Positions 25,588 through 32,523 of a stretch of 53,462 nucleotides of DNA are shown in pieces; the first letter of the stretch is position 1; the number at the start of each line of letters is the position of its first letter. Below the pieces are notes generated by a model that saw only the letters and a list, made by a program, of their open reading frames with translations, was not told the DNA's origin and did no database searches. Source of the stretch: Candidatus Methylomirabilota bacterium (GTDB taxonomy: Bacteria > Methylomirabilota > Methylomirabilia > Rokubacteriales > CSP1-6); contig DASTYT010000022.1 of assembly GCA_035764725.1 (NCBI GenBank), positions 1 through 53,462 of the forward strand, written 5' to 3'. Position numbers and translations under genes: made by a program.

Positions 25588-26331
25588 ATGCAGCTCGCCG
25601 GCCGCACCGCTCTCGTCACCGGAGGCTCCCGCGGCATCGGTCGCGCCATCGCGTTCGCGCTCGCCCAGGAGGGCGCCGACGTCGCGATCAACTACGTGTC
25701 GAGCGAGACCCCCGCGCGCGAGATCGCGGAGGCGATCGGCGCGCTCGGCCGGCGCTCTATGCTCGCCCAGGCCGACGTCGCCGACTATCCGGACACCTAT
25801 CGGATGGCGCAAGACGTGCTGAAGGAATTCGGGCACCTCGACATCCTGATCAACAACGCGGGCGTGACGTCGGACAAGAGCTTCGTCAAGATGGACCACG
25901 CCTCGTGGCGCAAGGTGCTCGCCATCAACCTCGACGGCGTCTTCAACTGCACCAAGGTGTTCATCGACCAGATGCTCAAGCAGAGCTTCGGCCGGGTCGT
26001 CAACATCACGTCGGTCATCGGGCAGATCGGCAACTTCGGACAGGCCAACTACGCGGCGTCCAAAGCAGGGGTGGCCGCCTTCACGAAGTCGCTCGCCAAG
26101 GAGCTCGCCGGCAAGGGTGTCACCGTGAACTGCGTGGCCCCGGGCTTCACCGAGACCGACATGGTGACGTCGATCCCCGAGAAGGTGCGGCAGAAGCTCC
26201 TGGACCAGATCCCGATGCGGCGCTTCGGGAAGGCGGAGGAGGTCGCGCGGGCCTGCGTCTATCTCTGCGCCAAGGACGGCGACTACATCACGGGCGCCGA
26301 GCTCTCCATCAACGGCGGCCTCTTCATGTAG
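25588..26331 (+). CDS. phaB: Acetoacetyl-CoA reductase / 3-oxoacyl reductase
   Basis: A 247-residue SDR close to PhaB/FabG. It has TGGSRGIG, NNAGVTSDKSFVKM and the catalytic ITSVIGQ..NYAASK segments. The VIGQIGNFGQ loop and the EKVRQKLLDQIPM region are characteristic of acetoacetyl-CoA reductases. It would reduce 3-oxoacyl-CoA to (R)-3-hydroxyacyl-CoA with NADPH for PHA. A FabG role cannot be excluded by sequence, but its place between phaR and the phaC operon supports PhaB. A CAGGAGGG Shine-Dalgarno is present, and TATACT at 25530-25535 is a possible -10. Its stop directly abuts the stop of the convergent phaJ-like gene. Confidence 0.85.
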   Translation: MQLAGRTALVTGGSRGIGRAIAFALAQEGADVAINYVSSETPAREIAEAIGALGRRSMLAQADVADYPDTYRMAQDVLKEFGHLDILINNAGVTSDKSFVKMDHASWRKVLAINLDGVFNCTKVFIDQMLKQSFGRVVNITSVIGQIGNFGQANYAASKAGVAAFTKSLAKELAGKGVTVNCVAPGFTETDMVTSIPEKVRQKLLDQIPMRRFGKAEEVARACVYLCAKDGDYITGAELSINGGLFM

Positions 26332-26892
26332 TTACCGCCGCGGCTGGGACAGCGCCAGGAGGCTCCACGCCATGGCGCCCGTCACCGCCGCGCCCTGCGC
26401 CGCCCACGCCCATGGGACGAGCGCCCAGAGGGTGAGCGCGGCGGCGGGTCCCACCGTCCGCTCGTAGCGCACCGGCGTCCGCGATGGCTTGACCACCGCC
26501 TCACCCGCCAGCACCTCCTCGCCGTGCTGATTCACACACGACGTGCGGAGCCGCACGCGGTTCTTCTCCGGGCTGGCCTCCACCACCTCCACCCGGGCGG
26601 TGACCGCGTCGCCGAAGCGCACCGGGCGGTGGAACCGGAGATCCTGAGACAGGTACACCGTGCCGGGGCCCGGGAGGCGGGTGCCGATCACCGCGGAGAC
26701 GAGCCCGGCCGTCCAGATGCCGGGCGCGATTCGCTCCTTGAACGAGGTGCCGGCGGCATAGGCGCGGTCGGAATGGATCGGGTTGTAGTCACCGACCGAG
26801 TCCACGAAGCCCGCGATATCAGCCTCGTCGGCCACTCGGGTCAGCTCGGCGTGATCGCCGACGGTGAGCTCGTGGATGGTGACGCCGATCAT
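26332..26892 (-). CDS. phaJ: MaoC-like (R)-specific enoyl-CoA hydratase with C-terminal hydrophobic extension
   Basis: A 186-residue protein. The first 140 residues or so form a MaoC hot-dog domain with the hydratase motif in DYNPIHSDRAYA (catalytic Asp and His), as in PhaJ, which converts trans-2-enoyl-CoA to (R)-3-hydroxyacyl-CoA for PHA synthase. The last 40 residues are an unusual hydrophobic stretch that could form two membrane helices or a hairpin (AAALTLWALVPWAWAA and AVTGAMAWSLLAL). Canonical PhaJ ends before this. The ATG overlaps the phaE stop in ATGA. It is the last gene of the phaC-phaE-phaJ operon. Confidence 0.8.
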   Translation of the reverse strand: MIGVTIHELTVGDHAELTRVADEADIAGFVDSVGDYNPIHSDRAYAAGTSFKERIAPGIWTAGLVSAVIGTRLPGPGTVYLSQDLRFHRPVRFGDAVTARVEVVEASPEKNRVRLRTSCVNQHGEEVLAGEAVVKPSRTPVRYERTVGPAAALTLWALVPWAWAAQGAAVTGAMAWSLLALSQPRR

Positions 26893-27386
26893 CGACTCTC
26901 CAGCCGCTTGAGGATCGCGTCGAGCTTGTCCTCGAGCCCCTCGAGCTTCTCCTCGAGCAGCACCACCTGCTTGGCCAGCCCCACGACCTGGCTGCGCGAC
27001 GGCAGGCCCAGGCCGGCGAGCGAGCCCTCGATCTGCTGCTCGGCAGCCTTCTTGGCGGGACTGGCCGCGTTGAGGAAGCCCTCCATCTGCCTCCCCAGCG
27101 TCTTGGCGAAGGCCTCGGTGCTCATCGCCTGCTCGAGCACCCGCGACCACGCCGCGATCCACTGATCGAGGAACTGCTTCCACTGGGCCATGAGATCGGG
27201 CGAGGCCTGGCCCTGCGTCATCACCTTCGACCACGCGGCCATGCCCTGGTCCATGAAGGGACGCCAGAATGCCTGTGGGTCGAGCGGCTGGGCCTGCGGC
27301 GCGCCCAGCATCCGGAGCCACGCCTGGCTGCCTTCCTCCACCTGCTTCTTCCACATGTCCATGAGCTGCTGAGTGGGGTCTGCCAT
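26889..27386 (-). CDS. phaE: Class III PHA synthase subunit PhaE
   Basis: A 165-residue helical protein with Trp-rich repeats (MWKKQ, QAFWRPFMDQGMAAWSK, LDQWIAAWSR) and a C-terminal coiled coil (VVLLEEKLEGLEDKLDAIL), typical of short PhaE subunits. It lies 11 bases downstream of a 366-residue PhaC, which marks a class III synthase. PhaE is needed for activity and granule placement in known systems. It is shorter than the roughly 350-residue PhaE of purple sulfur bacteria. I chose the ATG at 27386; the open frame upstream runs through phaC and is not real. Confidence 0.8.
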   Translation of the reverse strand: MADPTQQLMDMWKKQVEEGSQAWLRMLGAPQAQPLDPQAFWRPFMDQGMAAWSKVMTQGQASPDLMAQWKQFLDQWIAAWSRVLEQAMSTEAFAKTLGRQMEGFLNAASPAKKAAEQQIEGSLAGLGLPSRSQVVGLAKQVVLLEEKLEGLEDKLDAILKRLESR

Positions 27387-27397
27387 AGCATGTCCTC

Positions 27398-28498
27398 CTA
27401 CGATCTGGCGGCGAGCCAGGACGCGACCTTGGGCCAGCAGTGGACGGAAGCGCCGCGGCCGGCGATCAGCGAGATGTGGCCGCCCGCCAGCTCGACGTAC
27501 TCGCGGTCCACGCTTCCCACCGCGCCAATGAGGGGCTTCACGCAGGCCGGGGGCGCGATGTTGTCCTCCTTCGCGCCCACCGCCAGGACGGGGCACCGGA
27601 TGTTGCGGAGGCTCACCGGCCGGCCGCCCATGCGCAGATCGCCGCGGATCAGCCGGTTCTGCTGGTAGAAGTCCTTCACCCACTGGCGAAAGAACTCGCC
27701 GGGGAACGGTTGGTACTCGTTCGCCCACTTGTTGAGCGCGTTGAAGCCCGTCACGTACTCGGTGTTCCAGAGATTCCACCAGAGGTTGAGATTGGTGGAG
27801 AGATCCATCGTCGGCTTGAGCAGCTTGAAGCCTGCCTTGACCATGTCGGCGGGGATACTGCCGAGGGTGTCCACGTACTTGTCCACGTCGAACACCTTCG
27901 CGTCGAGCCACCTGGCGAAGAGGCCGGCCTGGGAGAAATCGATCGGCCCCGCCATGTCGACGTAATTCTTCACCGGGAACTCGGGCCGCGAGCCGAGGAA
28001 GCTCGCGGAGATCGGGGCGCCCATGCAGTAGCCGAGCACGGAGATCTCGGACGCGCCGGACGACTGCAGCGTCTTGTCGGCCATGCGCGGCAGGATCTTC
28101 GTCACCACGTCCTCGAACGTGAGGTCGTTGTCCTCCGCGCCGAACACGCCCCAGTCGAGGAGATACATGTCGAAGCCTTGCTGGGTCATGTGCTCGATGA
28201 ACGAGCCCTTGGGCATGAGGTCGAAGATGTAGGGGCGGCTGATCCCGAGGTTCGGCACGAAGAGCACCGGGGTGCGATGCGTGCGCCGGGACTCGTAGCG
28301 GTAGAGCCGCGACTTGTTCTTCCGGTAGATCTCCTCGCGCGGCGTGGGCCCGACCTCGGGCTCCTTGGGGTTCATGACCATCTCGGAGAAGTGCTTCATG
28401 CGGAGGAAGTTGCGGTTGGCCTCCTCCTGCCACCGGGCCCGCACCTCCGGCGGCACGCCCGGCATCTCCGGCACCATCGTGAACAGTTCGTCCTTCAT
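27398..28498 (-). CDS. phaC: Class III poly(R)-hydroxyalkanoate synthase subunit PhaC
   Basis: The 366-residue length is that of class III PhaC (about 355), not class I or II (about 600). The lipase-like box is GYCMG with nucleophile Cys158. The catalytic Asp312 is in GAKEDNIAP and His341 in GGHISLIAG. The VPNLGISRPYIFDL and YLLDWG segments are family hallmarks. With PhaE it polymerises 3-hydroxyacyl-CoA at the granule surface. GGGAGG precedes the ATG. The promoter overlaps a perfect 15-bp palindrome, indicating PhaR control. First gene of phaC-phaE-phaJ. Confidence 0.95.
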   Translation of the reverse strand: MKDELFTMVPEMPGVPPEVRARWQEEANRNFLRMKHFSEMVMNPKEPEVGPTPREEIYRKNKSRLYRYESRRTHRTPVLFVPNLGISRPYIFDLMPKGSFIEHMTQQGFDMYLLDWGVFGAEDNDLTFEDVVTKILPRMADKTLQSSGASEISVLGYCMGAPISASFLGSRPEFPVKNYVDMAGPIDFSQAGLFARWLDAKVFDVDKYVDTLGSIPADMVKAGFKLLKPTMDLSTNLNLWWNLWNTEYVTGFNALNKWANEYQPFPGEFFRQWVKDFYQQNRLIRGDLRMGGRPVSLRNIRCPVLAVGAKEDNIAPPACVKPLIGAVGSVDREYVELAGGHISLIAGRGASVHCWPKVASWLAARS

Positions 28499-28521
28499 GC
28501 GTCCTCCCTTGGGCTCACGCC

Positions 28522-28551
28522 ATCCTATCCGGGCCTGACGCTCTGCGTCAA
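28522..28551 (-). promoter_or_regulatory. Promoter of phaC-phaE-phaJ
   Basis: On the minus strand TTGACG (28546-28551) and TAGGAT (28522-28527) are 18 bp apart. A leader of about 16 nt would carry the GGGAGG ribosome-binding site. Confidence 0.55.
28536..28550. promoter_or_regulatory. Putative PhaR operator (phaC)
   Basis: TGACGCTCTGCGTCA is a perfect palindrome of 6-bp arms around TCT, with an exact ACGC-N3-GCGT core. It overlaps the -35 of the phaC promoter. It is the most symmetric of the five sites. Confidence 0.65.
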
Positions 28552-28565
28552 CATCAATCGCCGGC

Positions 28566-29261
28566 TCACGACGTCATGGAGGCGGGCCCCTTCCGCACGG
28601 CCGGTGCCATGGGGCTCCAGGCGAACCATCGGGCGAAGCCGCGCCGGAGCGCGGGCGGACCGTCCAGACGCAGCCAGCCCCGGCGTGTGGCCTCATCGAG
28701 CGGTACCCGCCCAAGCCATACGCGGTAGAACAGCCCGAGTTCCGCTGCCACCACGAGATCGATCTCGAACTTCGGGTGCTGCAAGCACACCGAGACGTCC
28801 GAGCGCTCGAGCACGAGCCAGAGCCGCTGGCCGCGCGCGCCCCCGAAGTCGAACTGCACCACCACGCGACGGTCGGGAAGGCGCTCGCGGTGGACCCGTC
28901 GCCGCATCCACCAGAGCAGGACCACGGGATCGAGTTCGCGCGGCCGGGGGTCGCCGAAGGCCCAGCGTGCGCCCCACCCGCCAAGCACGTCGATCACGCG
29001 CTGTAACTGCCGCCCCGCGCGCGTGAGGTGATACGCGGACCCACCGAGGGCCGTCCCCGGCCGGCGCTCCACCACGCCCGTCTGCTCGAGCCGGCGCAGC
29101 CGCTGCACCAGGAGCGCGCGCGAGATGCCCGGCAGGCCGCGGTCCAGCTCGTTGAAGCGATGGATACCGGCGAGAAGCTCCCGCGCGATGAGGGGCGTCC
29201 AGCGATCCGCCAGAATCTCCGAGGCTCGCGCGACCGGACAGTACTGACCGTAGAGGAACAT
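28566..29261 (-). CDS. HxlR-type winged-helix regulator fused to an SCP2-like domain
   Basis: A 231-residue protein. Residues 1-95 form an HxlR winged helix (YCPVARASEILADRWTPLI, then LPGISRALLVQRLRRLEQ and a wing YHLTRAGRQL). Residues 110-215 resemble a sterol-carrier SCP2 fold (VVVQFDFGGARGQRLWLVLE, DVSVCLQHPKFEIDL and WLGRVPLDEA), so a lipid or hydrophobic ligand could be sensed. It diverges from the Tat-signal cupin gene, which it may regulate. It lies upstream of phaC by 67 bases, but phaC has its own promoter. Confidence 0.78.
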   Translation of the reverse strand: MFLYGQYCPVARASEILADRWTPLIARELLAGIHRFNELDRGLPGISRALLVQRLRRLEQTGVVERRPGTALGGSAYHLTRAGRQLQRVIDVLGGWGARWAFGDPRPRELDPVVLLWWMRRRVHRERLPDRRVVVQFDFGGARGQRLWLVLERSDVSVCLQHPKFEIDLVVAAELGLFYRVWLGRVPLDEATRRGWLRLDGPPALRRGFARWFAWSPMAPAVRKGPASMTS

Positions 29262-29394
29262 CCGCACACCTCCCCGGGTCCCGTCGGGCCCGGTCCGCAA
29301 GATCGGTTCGCTATTTGTACTGGCGGCCTCGCCGTCCGCCGGCCCACCGTCGACGCGGACAGTCCCCTTCACCCACACACGGGAGGACTCGACC

Positions 29395-29870
29395 ATGGCG
29401 TACGAGGCGGCCACACGACGCAATGTGCTGCACACGATGGGCGCACTGCCCCTGCTCATGCTGCTGGGAGCCCCGCGCGAAAGCCAGGCCCAGACGCCGG
29501 CGCCCAGCGGGAAGGTCGACACCAAAGGCCTCACCGCCAAGATCAAGCACGAGAGCGTGATCTCCGGCTATCTCGGTGAGCTCAACGGCAAGTACAAGCT
29601 CCGGGTGACCGAGCTCGTGCTCGAGCCGGGCGGCTATGTCGGCGAGCACCATCATGCGGGCCCCGGCATCCGTCAGGTGACCTCCGGCTACATGACCTAC
29701 GTGCTGCCCGAAAAGACCGTCGTCTATGGACCGGGCGACTTTTTCTTCGAGTCCGGCGACGTCACGCACACCGCGCAGAACAAGACGACGCGCCCATGGT
29801 GCACGTCCTCTTCGAGATCTTGCCCGCCGATCTTCGCGGGCCATCCATCATGCCCGCGATGAAGCACTGA
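29395..29870 (+). pseudogene. Tat-exported cupin protein, frameshifted near its end
   Basis: The N-terminus carries a Tat-type signal (TRRNVLHTMGALPLLMLLG). A single cupin domain follows with metal ligands in GEHHHAGPG and GDVTHTAQN. After ACGACG (29785-29790) the frame shifts. The start frame ends in an Arg/Ser-rich tail with a nominal stop at 29862. The other frame continues with PMVHVLFEILPADLRG, a normal cupin ending, to a stop at 29870. One missing G near 29790 would restore TTAPMVHVLF. It may be a sequencing or assembly error or a recent mutation. A GGGAGGA ribosome site precedes the ATG. It diverges from the HxlR regulator. Confidence 0.75.
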
Positions 29871-29902
29871 GCTTCGCCCTCCAGGAACCCGGAGGGCGAG
29901 GC
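29871..29902. terminator. Bidirectional hairpin terminator
   Basis: A 12-bp stem with one mismatch (GCTTCGCCCTCC / GGAGGGCGAGGC) and an 8-nt loop lies exactly between the convergent cupin and SCP2 genes. There is no clear T-run. Confidence 0.6.
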
Positions 29903-29914
29903 CACCGGGGCGGG

Positions 29915-30235
29915 CTAGACGGAGAAGAGCGACCCGACCTTCATCGCCAGGCCCATGTCGCCCTTGAGCTTGAGCTTGCCCGACATGAAGGCCATCTGGC
30001 CGGAGAGCTTGCCCCCGATCATGTCGAGCCAGTCCTGCGACGACATGGTGAGCGTGAGATTTGGGTTCGCGGCCGCGCCCTGGTTCACCGCGCACGCCCC
30101 GTCCTTGATCACCGCGTTCCACGTGCCGCCCTGGTCGCCCGTGATGTCGTACTGGATGGTGGCGTTCATGCCCGCCGCCTTGCTCGGCTGGAAGCGGCCC
30201 GCCATCGCGTCGAAGGTCTCCTTGACTGTGGGCAT
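29915..30235 (-). CDS. SCP2 sterol-binding domain protein
   Basis: A 106-residue single-domain SCP2 protein: the chain starts at the first helix (VKETFDAMAGRF), has the central strands and the PNLTLTMSSQDWLDMI helix, and ends with the LKLKGDMGLAMKV lipid-tunnel helix. Such proteins bind fatty acyl or sterol-like ligands in the cytoplasm. It is the last gene of the TetR-crotonase-SDR-SCP2 run, 24 bases after the SDR, so it may carry an acyl intermediate in that pathway. Confidence 0.85.
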   Translation of the reverse strand: MPTVKETFDAMAGRFQPSKAAGMNATIQYDITGDQGGTWNAVIKDGACAVNQGAAANPNLTLTMSSQDWLDMIGGKLSGQMAFMSGKLKLKGDMGLAMKVGSLFSV

Positions 30236-30259
30236 CGTGCTCCTCCTGTGTGGGTGCGG

Positions 30260-31009
30260 CTAGAACGTGAAGAGATCCATCCCCCCAGTGACGGTGAGGA
30301 CGGAGCCGGTGATGTAGCGCGCGCGCTCGGAGCAGAGGAAGGCGATGGCGTTGGCCACGTCCTCGGGCTGCCCCTCGGTCTGCATGGCCACCCGCTTCAC
30401 CATGCGCTCGTACATGGGCGAGAGGTTCGCGTTGGGCCCGATGATGCCGGGCGCGATCACGTTGCTGGTGATGTTGTAGCGCGCTCCCTCCAGGGCAACC
30501 GACTTGGCGAAGCCGACCACGCCCATCTTGCTGGTGGAGTACGCGGTCTGCCCGAAGCCGCCCATCAGCCCGGCGATGGAGGCCATGCAGATGACGCGGC
30601 CCCACCGGCGCTCGCGCATCCCGGGGAACACCGCCTTGGTGACGTTGTAGGTGCCGGTGAGATTGACCTGGAGGTTCAGATCCCAGGCGGCGTCGTCCAT
30701 GTCCTTGAGCTGGCCCAGCGTGTAGATGAGCCCCGCGTTGTTGACGCAGATGTCGACCGGCCCGACCTCGGACTCCGCCGTGCGGACGACGCCGCCGAGG
30801 GCCGCGCGATCGGTGATGTCCACCTCGTAGCCGCGGGCGCTTCCGCCCTTGTCCGCGATCTCCTTGGCGGTCTCGGCCGCCCCCTCGCCGTTGAGGTCCA
30901 GGACGATGACCCGGCAGCCCTCCGCGGCGAGCGTCAGGCAGTCCTGCTTCCCGAGACTGCGCGCGCCGCCCGTCACCAGCGCCACCTTGCCCTTGATGCC
31001 CAGGTCCAC
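30260..31009 (-). CDS. SDR family oxidoreductase
   Basis: A 249-residue SDR. The cofactor loop is TGGARSLG; the usual second glycine is Ser, which is uncommon. NNAGLI and the catalytic AYSTSK are present, and VLDLNGE after the second strand suggests NAD. It resembles 3-hydroxyacyl-CoA and 2-hydroxycyclohexanecarboxyl-CoA dehydrogenases. With the adjacent crotonase it could perform hydration and oxidation of an acyl-CoA. The start is GTG at 31009. Confidence 0.82.
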   Translation of the reverse strand: MDLGIKGKVALVTGGARSLGKQDCLTLAAEGCRVIVLDLNGEGAAETAKEIADKGGSARGYEVDITDRAALGGVVRTAESEVGPVDICVNNAGLIYTLGQLKDMDDAAWDLNLQVNLTGTYNVTKAVFPGMRERRWGRVICMASIAGLMGGFGQTAYSTSKMGVVGFAKSVALEGARYNITSNVIAPGIIGPNANLSPMYERMVKRVAMQTEGQPEDVANAIAFLCSERARYITGSVLTVTGGMDLFTF

Positions 31010-31076
31010 GGTCAGCTCGCTCCGCTCGCACCCATTTGCATATTTCGCTCCCCCTCGCCTTCGGCTGCGGCTCGCC

Positions 31077-31847
31077 CTACCTTCCCTTGAACTCGGCCGG
31101 GCGCTTCTGGAAGAAGGCCTGCAGCCCCTCGGCGGCGTCCTCGGTGCGGATCACCTTGTCGAAGGCGCGGATCTCCACTTCGATGGCCTTGTCGATGGGC
31201 GCCTCCAGGCCGTCGTCCAACGCCTCGATCAGCACCCGGGTGGCGATGGGCGGGCGCTTGCCCAGCTCGCGCGCCAGCGCCTTCGCGTCGGCGAGGGTCT
31301 CGCCGTCCTTGGCGAGTCGGTTCACCAGCCCGATGCGGTAGCACTCCTGGGCGGAGATCTGCGTACCGAGAATCAGGTGCTCGAGGGCCAGCCCGCGCCC
31401 GATCAAGCGCGGCAAGCGCTGAGTGCCGCCGTAGCCGGGGATGATGCCGAGGCTCGACTCGGTCTGGCCCATCCGAGCCGACTCCCTGAGGATGCGGATG
31501 TGGCAGCCCATCGCGATCTCGCAGCCGCCCCCCAGCGCGTGGCCGTTGATGGCGGCGATCACGGGCTTGGGAAAACGCTCGATGCGCCGGATCACGCTGT
31601 TGCCGAAGCGGAGGAACGCCGCGATGTCCCCGGTGAAGGCCGAGCCCAGATCGGCGCCCGCGCAGAAGATCCGGTCCCCCGCCCCCGTGATGATGATGGA
31701 GCGCACCGCGTCGTCGGGCTGAAGCTCCGACAGCGCCGCGTTGAGATCCCGCATCAGCGCCTCGTTGATGGCGTTCATAGGCGGGCGGTTGAGCGTGATC
31801 ACCGCGAAGCTCTCCTCGCGGGCGAGGAGGAGCGTCTCGTACGCCAT
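31077..31847 (-). CDS. Enoyl-CoA hydratase/isomerase (crotonase family)
   Basis: A 256-residue crotonase. The oxyanion-hole segments are CAGADL and ALGGGCEIA. The second catalytic region is LGIIPGYGGTQRLPR, as in true enoyl-CoA hydratases. It hydrates trans-2-enoyl-CoA in the cytoplasm. It starts 24 bases after the TetR stop and precedes the SDR by 67 bases. The TetR regulator probably controls it. Confidence 0.88.
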   Translation of the reverse strand: MAYETLLLAREESFAVITLNRPPMNAINEALMRDLNAALSELQPDDAVRSIIITGAGDRIFCAGADLGSAFTGDIAAFLRFGNSVIRRIERFPKPVIAAINGHALGGGCEIAMGCHIRILRESARMGQTESSLGIIPGYGGTQRLPRLIGRGLALEHLILGTQISAQECYRIGLVNRLAKDGETLADAKALARELGKRPPIATRVLIEALDDGLEAPIDKAIEVEIRAFDKVIRTEDAAEGLQAFFQKRPAEFKGR

Positions 31848-31871
31848 CGCCGGGGCTCCTTGTCGCGGGGA

Positions 31872-32453
31872 CTAGCGGGGCCCGAGGCCCCGGAGGAAGA
31901 TGTCGGCGAGCGGCTCGGCGGTGTCGGCGAGGCGGTAGCCCCGCTTGCCGAGCACCCACGAGGTCGCCATCTGGTCCATCGCGCCGAACAGCGCCTTCGT
32001 CGCCACCTTGATGGGCAGGTCTGAGCGGAACCGGCCGTCGGCCACACCTTCCTCGATTACCGAGGCGATGAGCGCGAAATACGACGAGATCTCGTGCGCG
32101 GAGGCGCCGCGGAAGAACTTCTGGCCTTGCCGCTGCTCCACCTGCACCACTTCCGCGAGCTGCGGATCCTCCTCCAGCATCTCGAAGTGGAGGTGGATCA
32201 GCCGGCGGAGCTTGGCCACCGCGTCGGGCTCGTCGGCGATCGCCTTGCGCAAGCTCGCCACGAACTGCGCCATCTTGTCGCGGAAGAGCGTGACGAGGAT
32301 GTCGTCCTTGGTGCGGAAGTAGAGATAAATGGTGCCGGCCGCGATCCCGGCCTCGCGCGCGATGTCGGACACACGCGAGTTGTAGTAGCCCTTGCGGGCG
32401 AAGACCCGTACAGCGGCCTCGATGATCTGTTGTGGCTTGTCAGGATCGCGCAT
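31872..32453 (-). CDS. TetR family regulator, FadR-like
   Basis: A 193-residue regulator. The helix-turn-helix is at residues 22-50 (GYYNSRVSDIAREAGIAAGTIYLYF) and the ligand-binding domain follows (DKMAQFVASLRKAI onwards). It is similar to the fatty-acid regulators FadR/YsiA that bind long-chain acyl-CoA. I chose the ATG at 32453 because the upstream ATG at 32483 lies inside the -10 element. The gene leads an operon with a crotonase, an SDR and an SCP2 protein, and its operator-like palindrome overlaps its own promoter. Confidence 0.85.
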   Translation of the reverse strand: MRDPDKPQQIIEAAVRVFARKGYYNSRVSDIAREAGIAAGTIYLYFRTKDDILVTLFRDKMAQFVASLRKAIADEPDAVAKLRRLIHLHFEMLEEDPQLAEVVQVEQRQGQKFFRGASAHEISSYFALIASVIEEGVADGRFRSDLPIKVATKALFGAMDQMATSWVLGKRGYRLADTAEPLADIFLRGLGPR

Positions 32454-32464
32454 GCGCGTACGGG

Positions 32465-32482
32465 TGACTGAACCGCCATTCA
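32465..32482. promoter_or_regulatory. Putative TetR/FadR operator
   Basis: On the minus strand TGAATGGCGGTTCAGTCA has arms TGAnTG / CAnTCA, similar in form to the FadR palindrome TGAATG...CATTCA of Bacillus. It lies just downstream of the -10, around the start of transcription, a position suited to autorepression. Confidence 0.45.
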
Positions 32483-32510
32483 TGGTAGTCGGGGCCCCCC
32501 ACGCTGTCAA
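32482..32510 (-). promoter_or_regulatory. Promoter of the TetR-crotonase-SDR-SCP2 operon
   Basis: On the minus strand a perfect TTGACA (32505-32510) and TACCAT (32482-32487) are 17 bp apart. Transcription would begin near 32475, about 22 nt before the ATG chosen for the regulator. Confidence 0.6.
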
Positions 32511-32523
32511 CCGCGAGGGCGTC

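Noticed and set aside
29240..29320. GTACTG repeats as an HxlR operator between the regulator and the cupin
   Set aside because: The two copies are in irregular positions, one inside the regulator gene, and show no clear symmetry.
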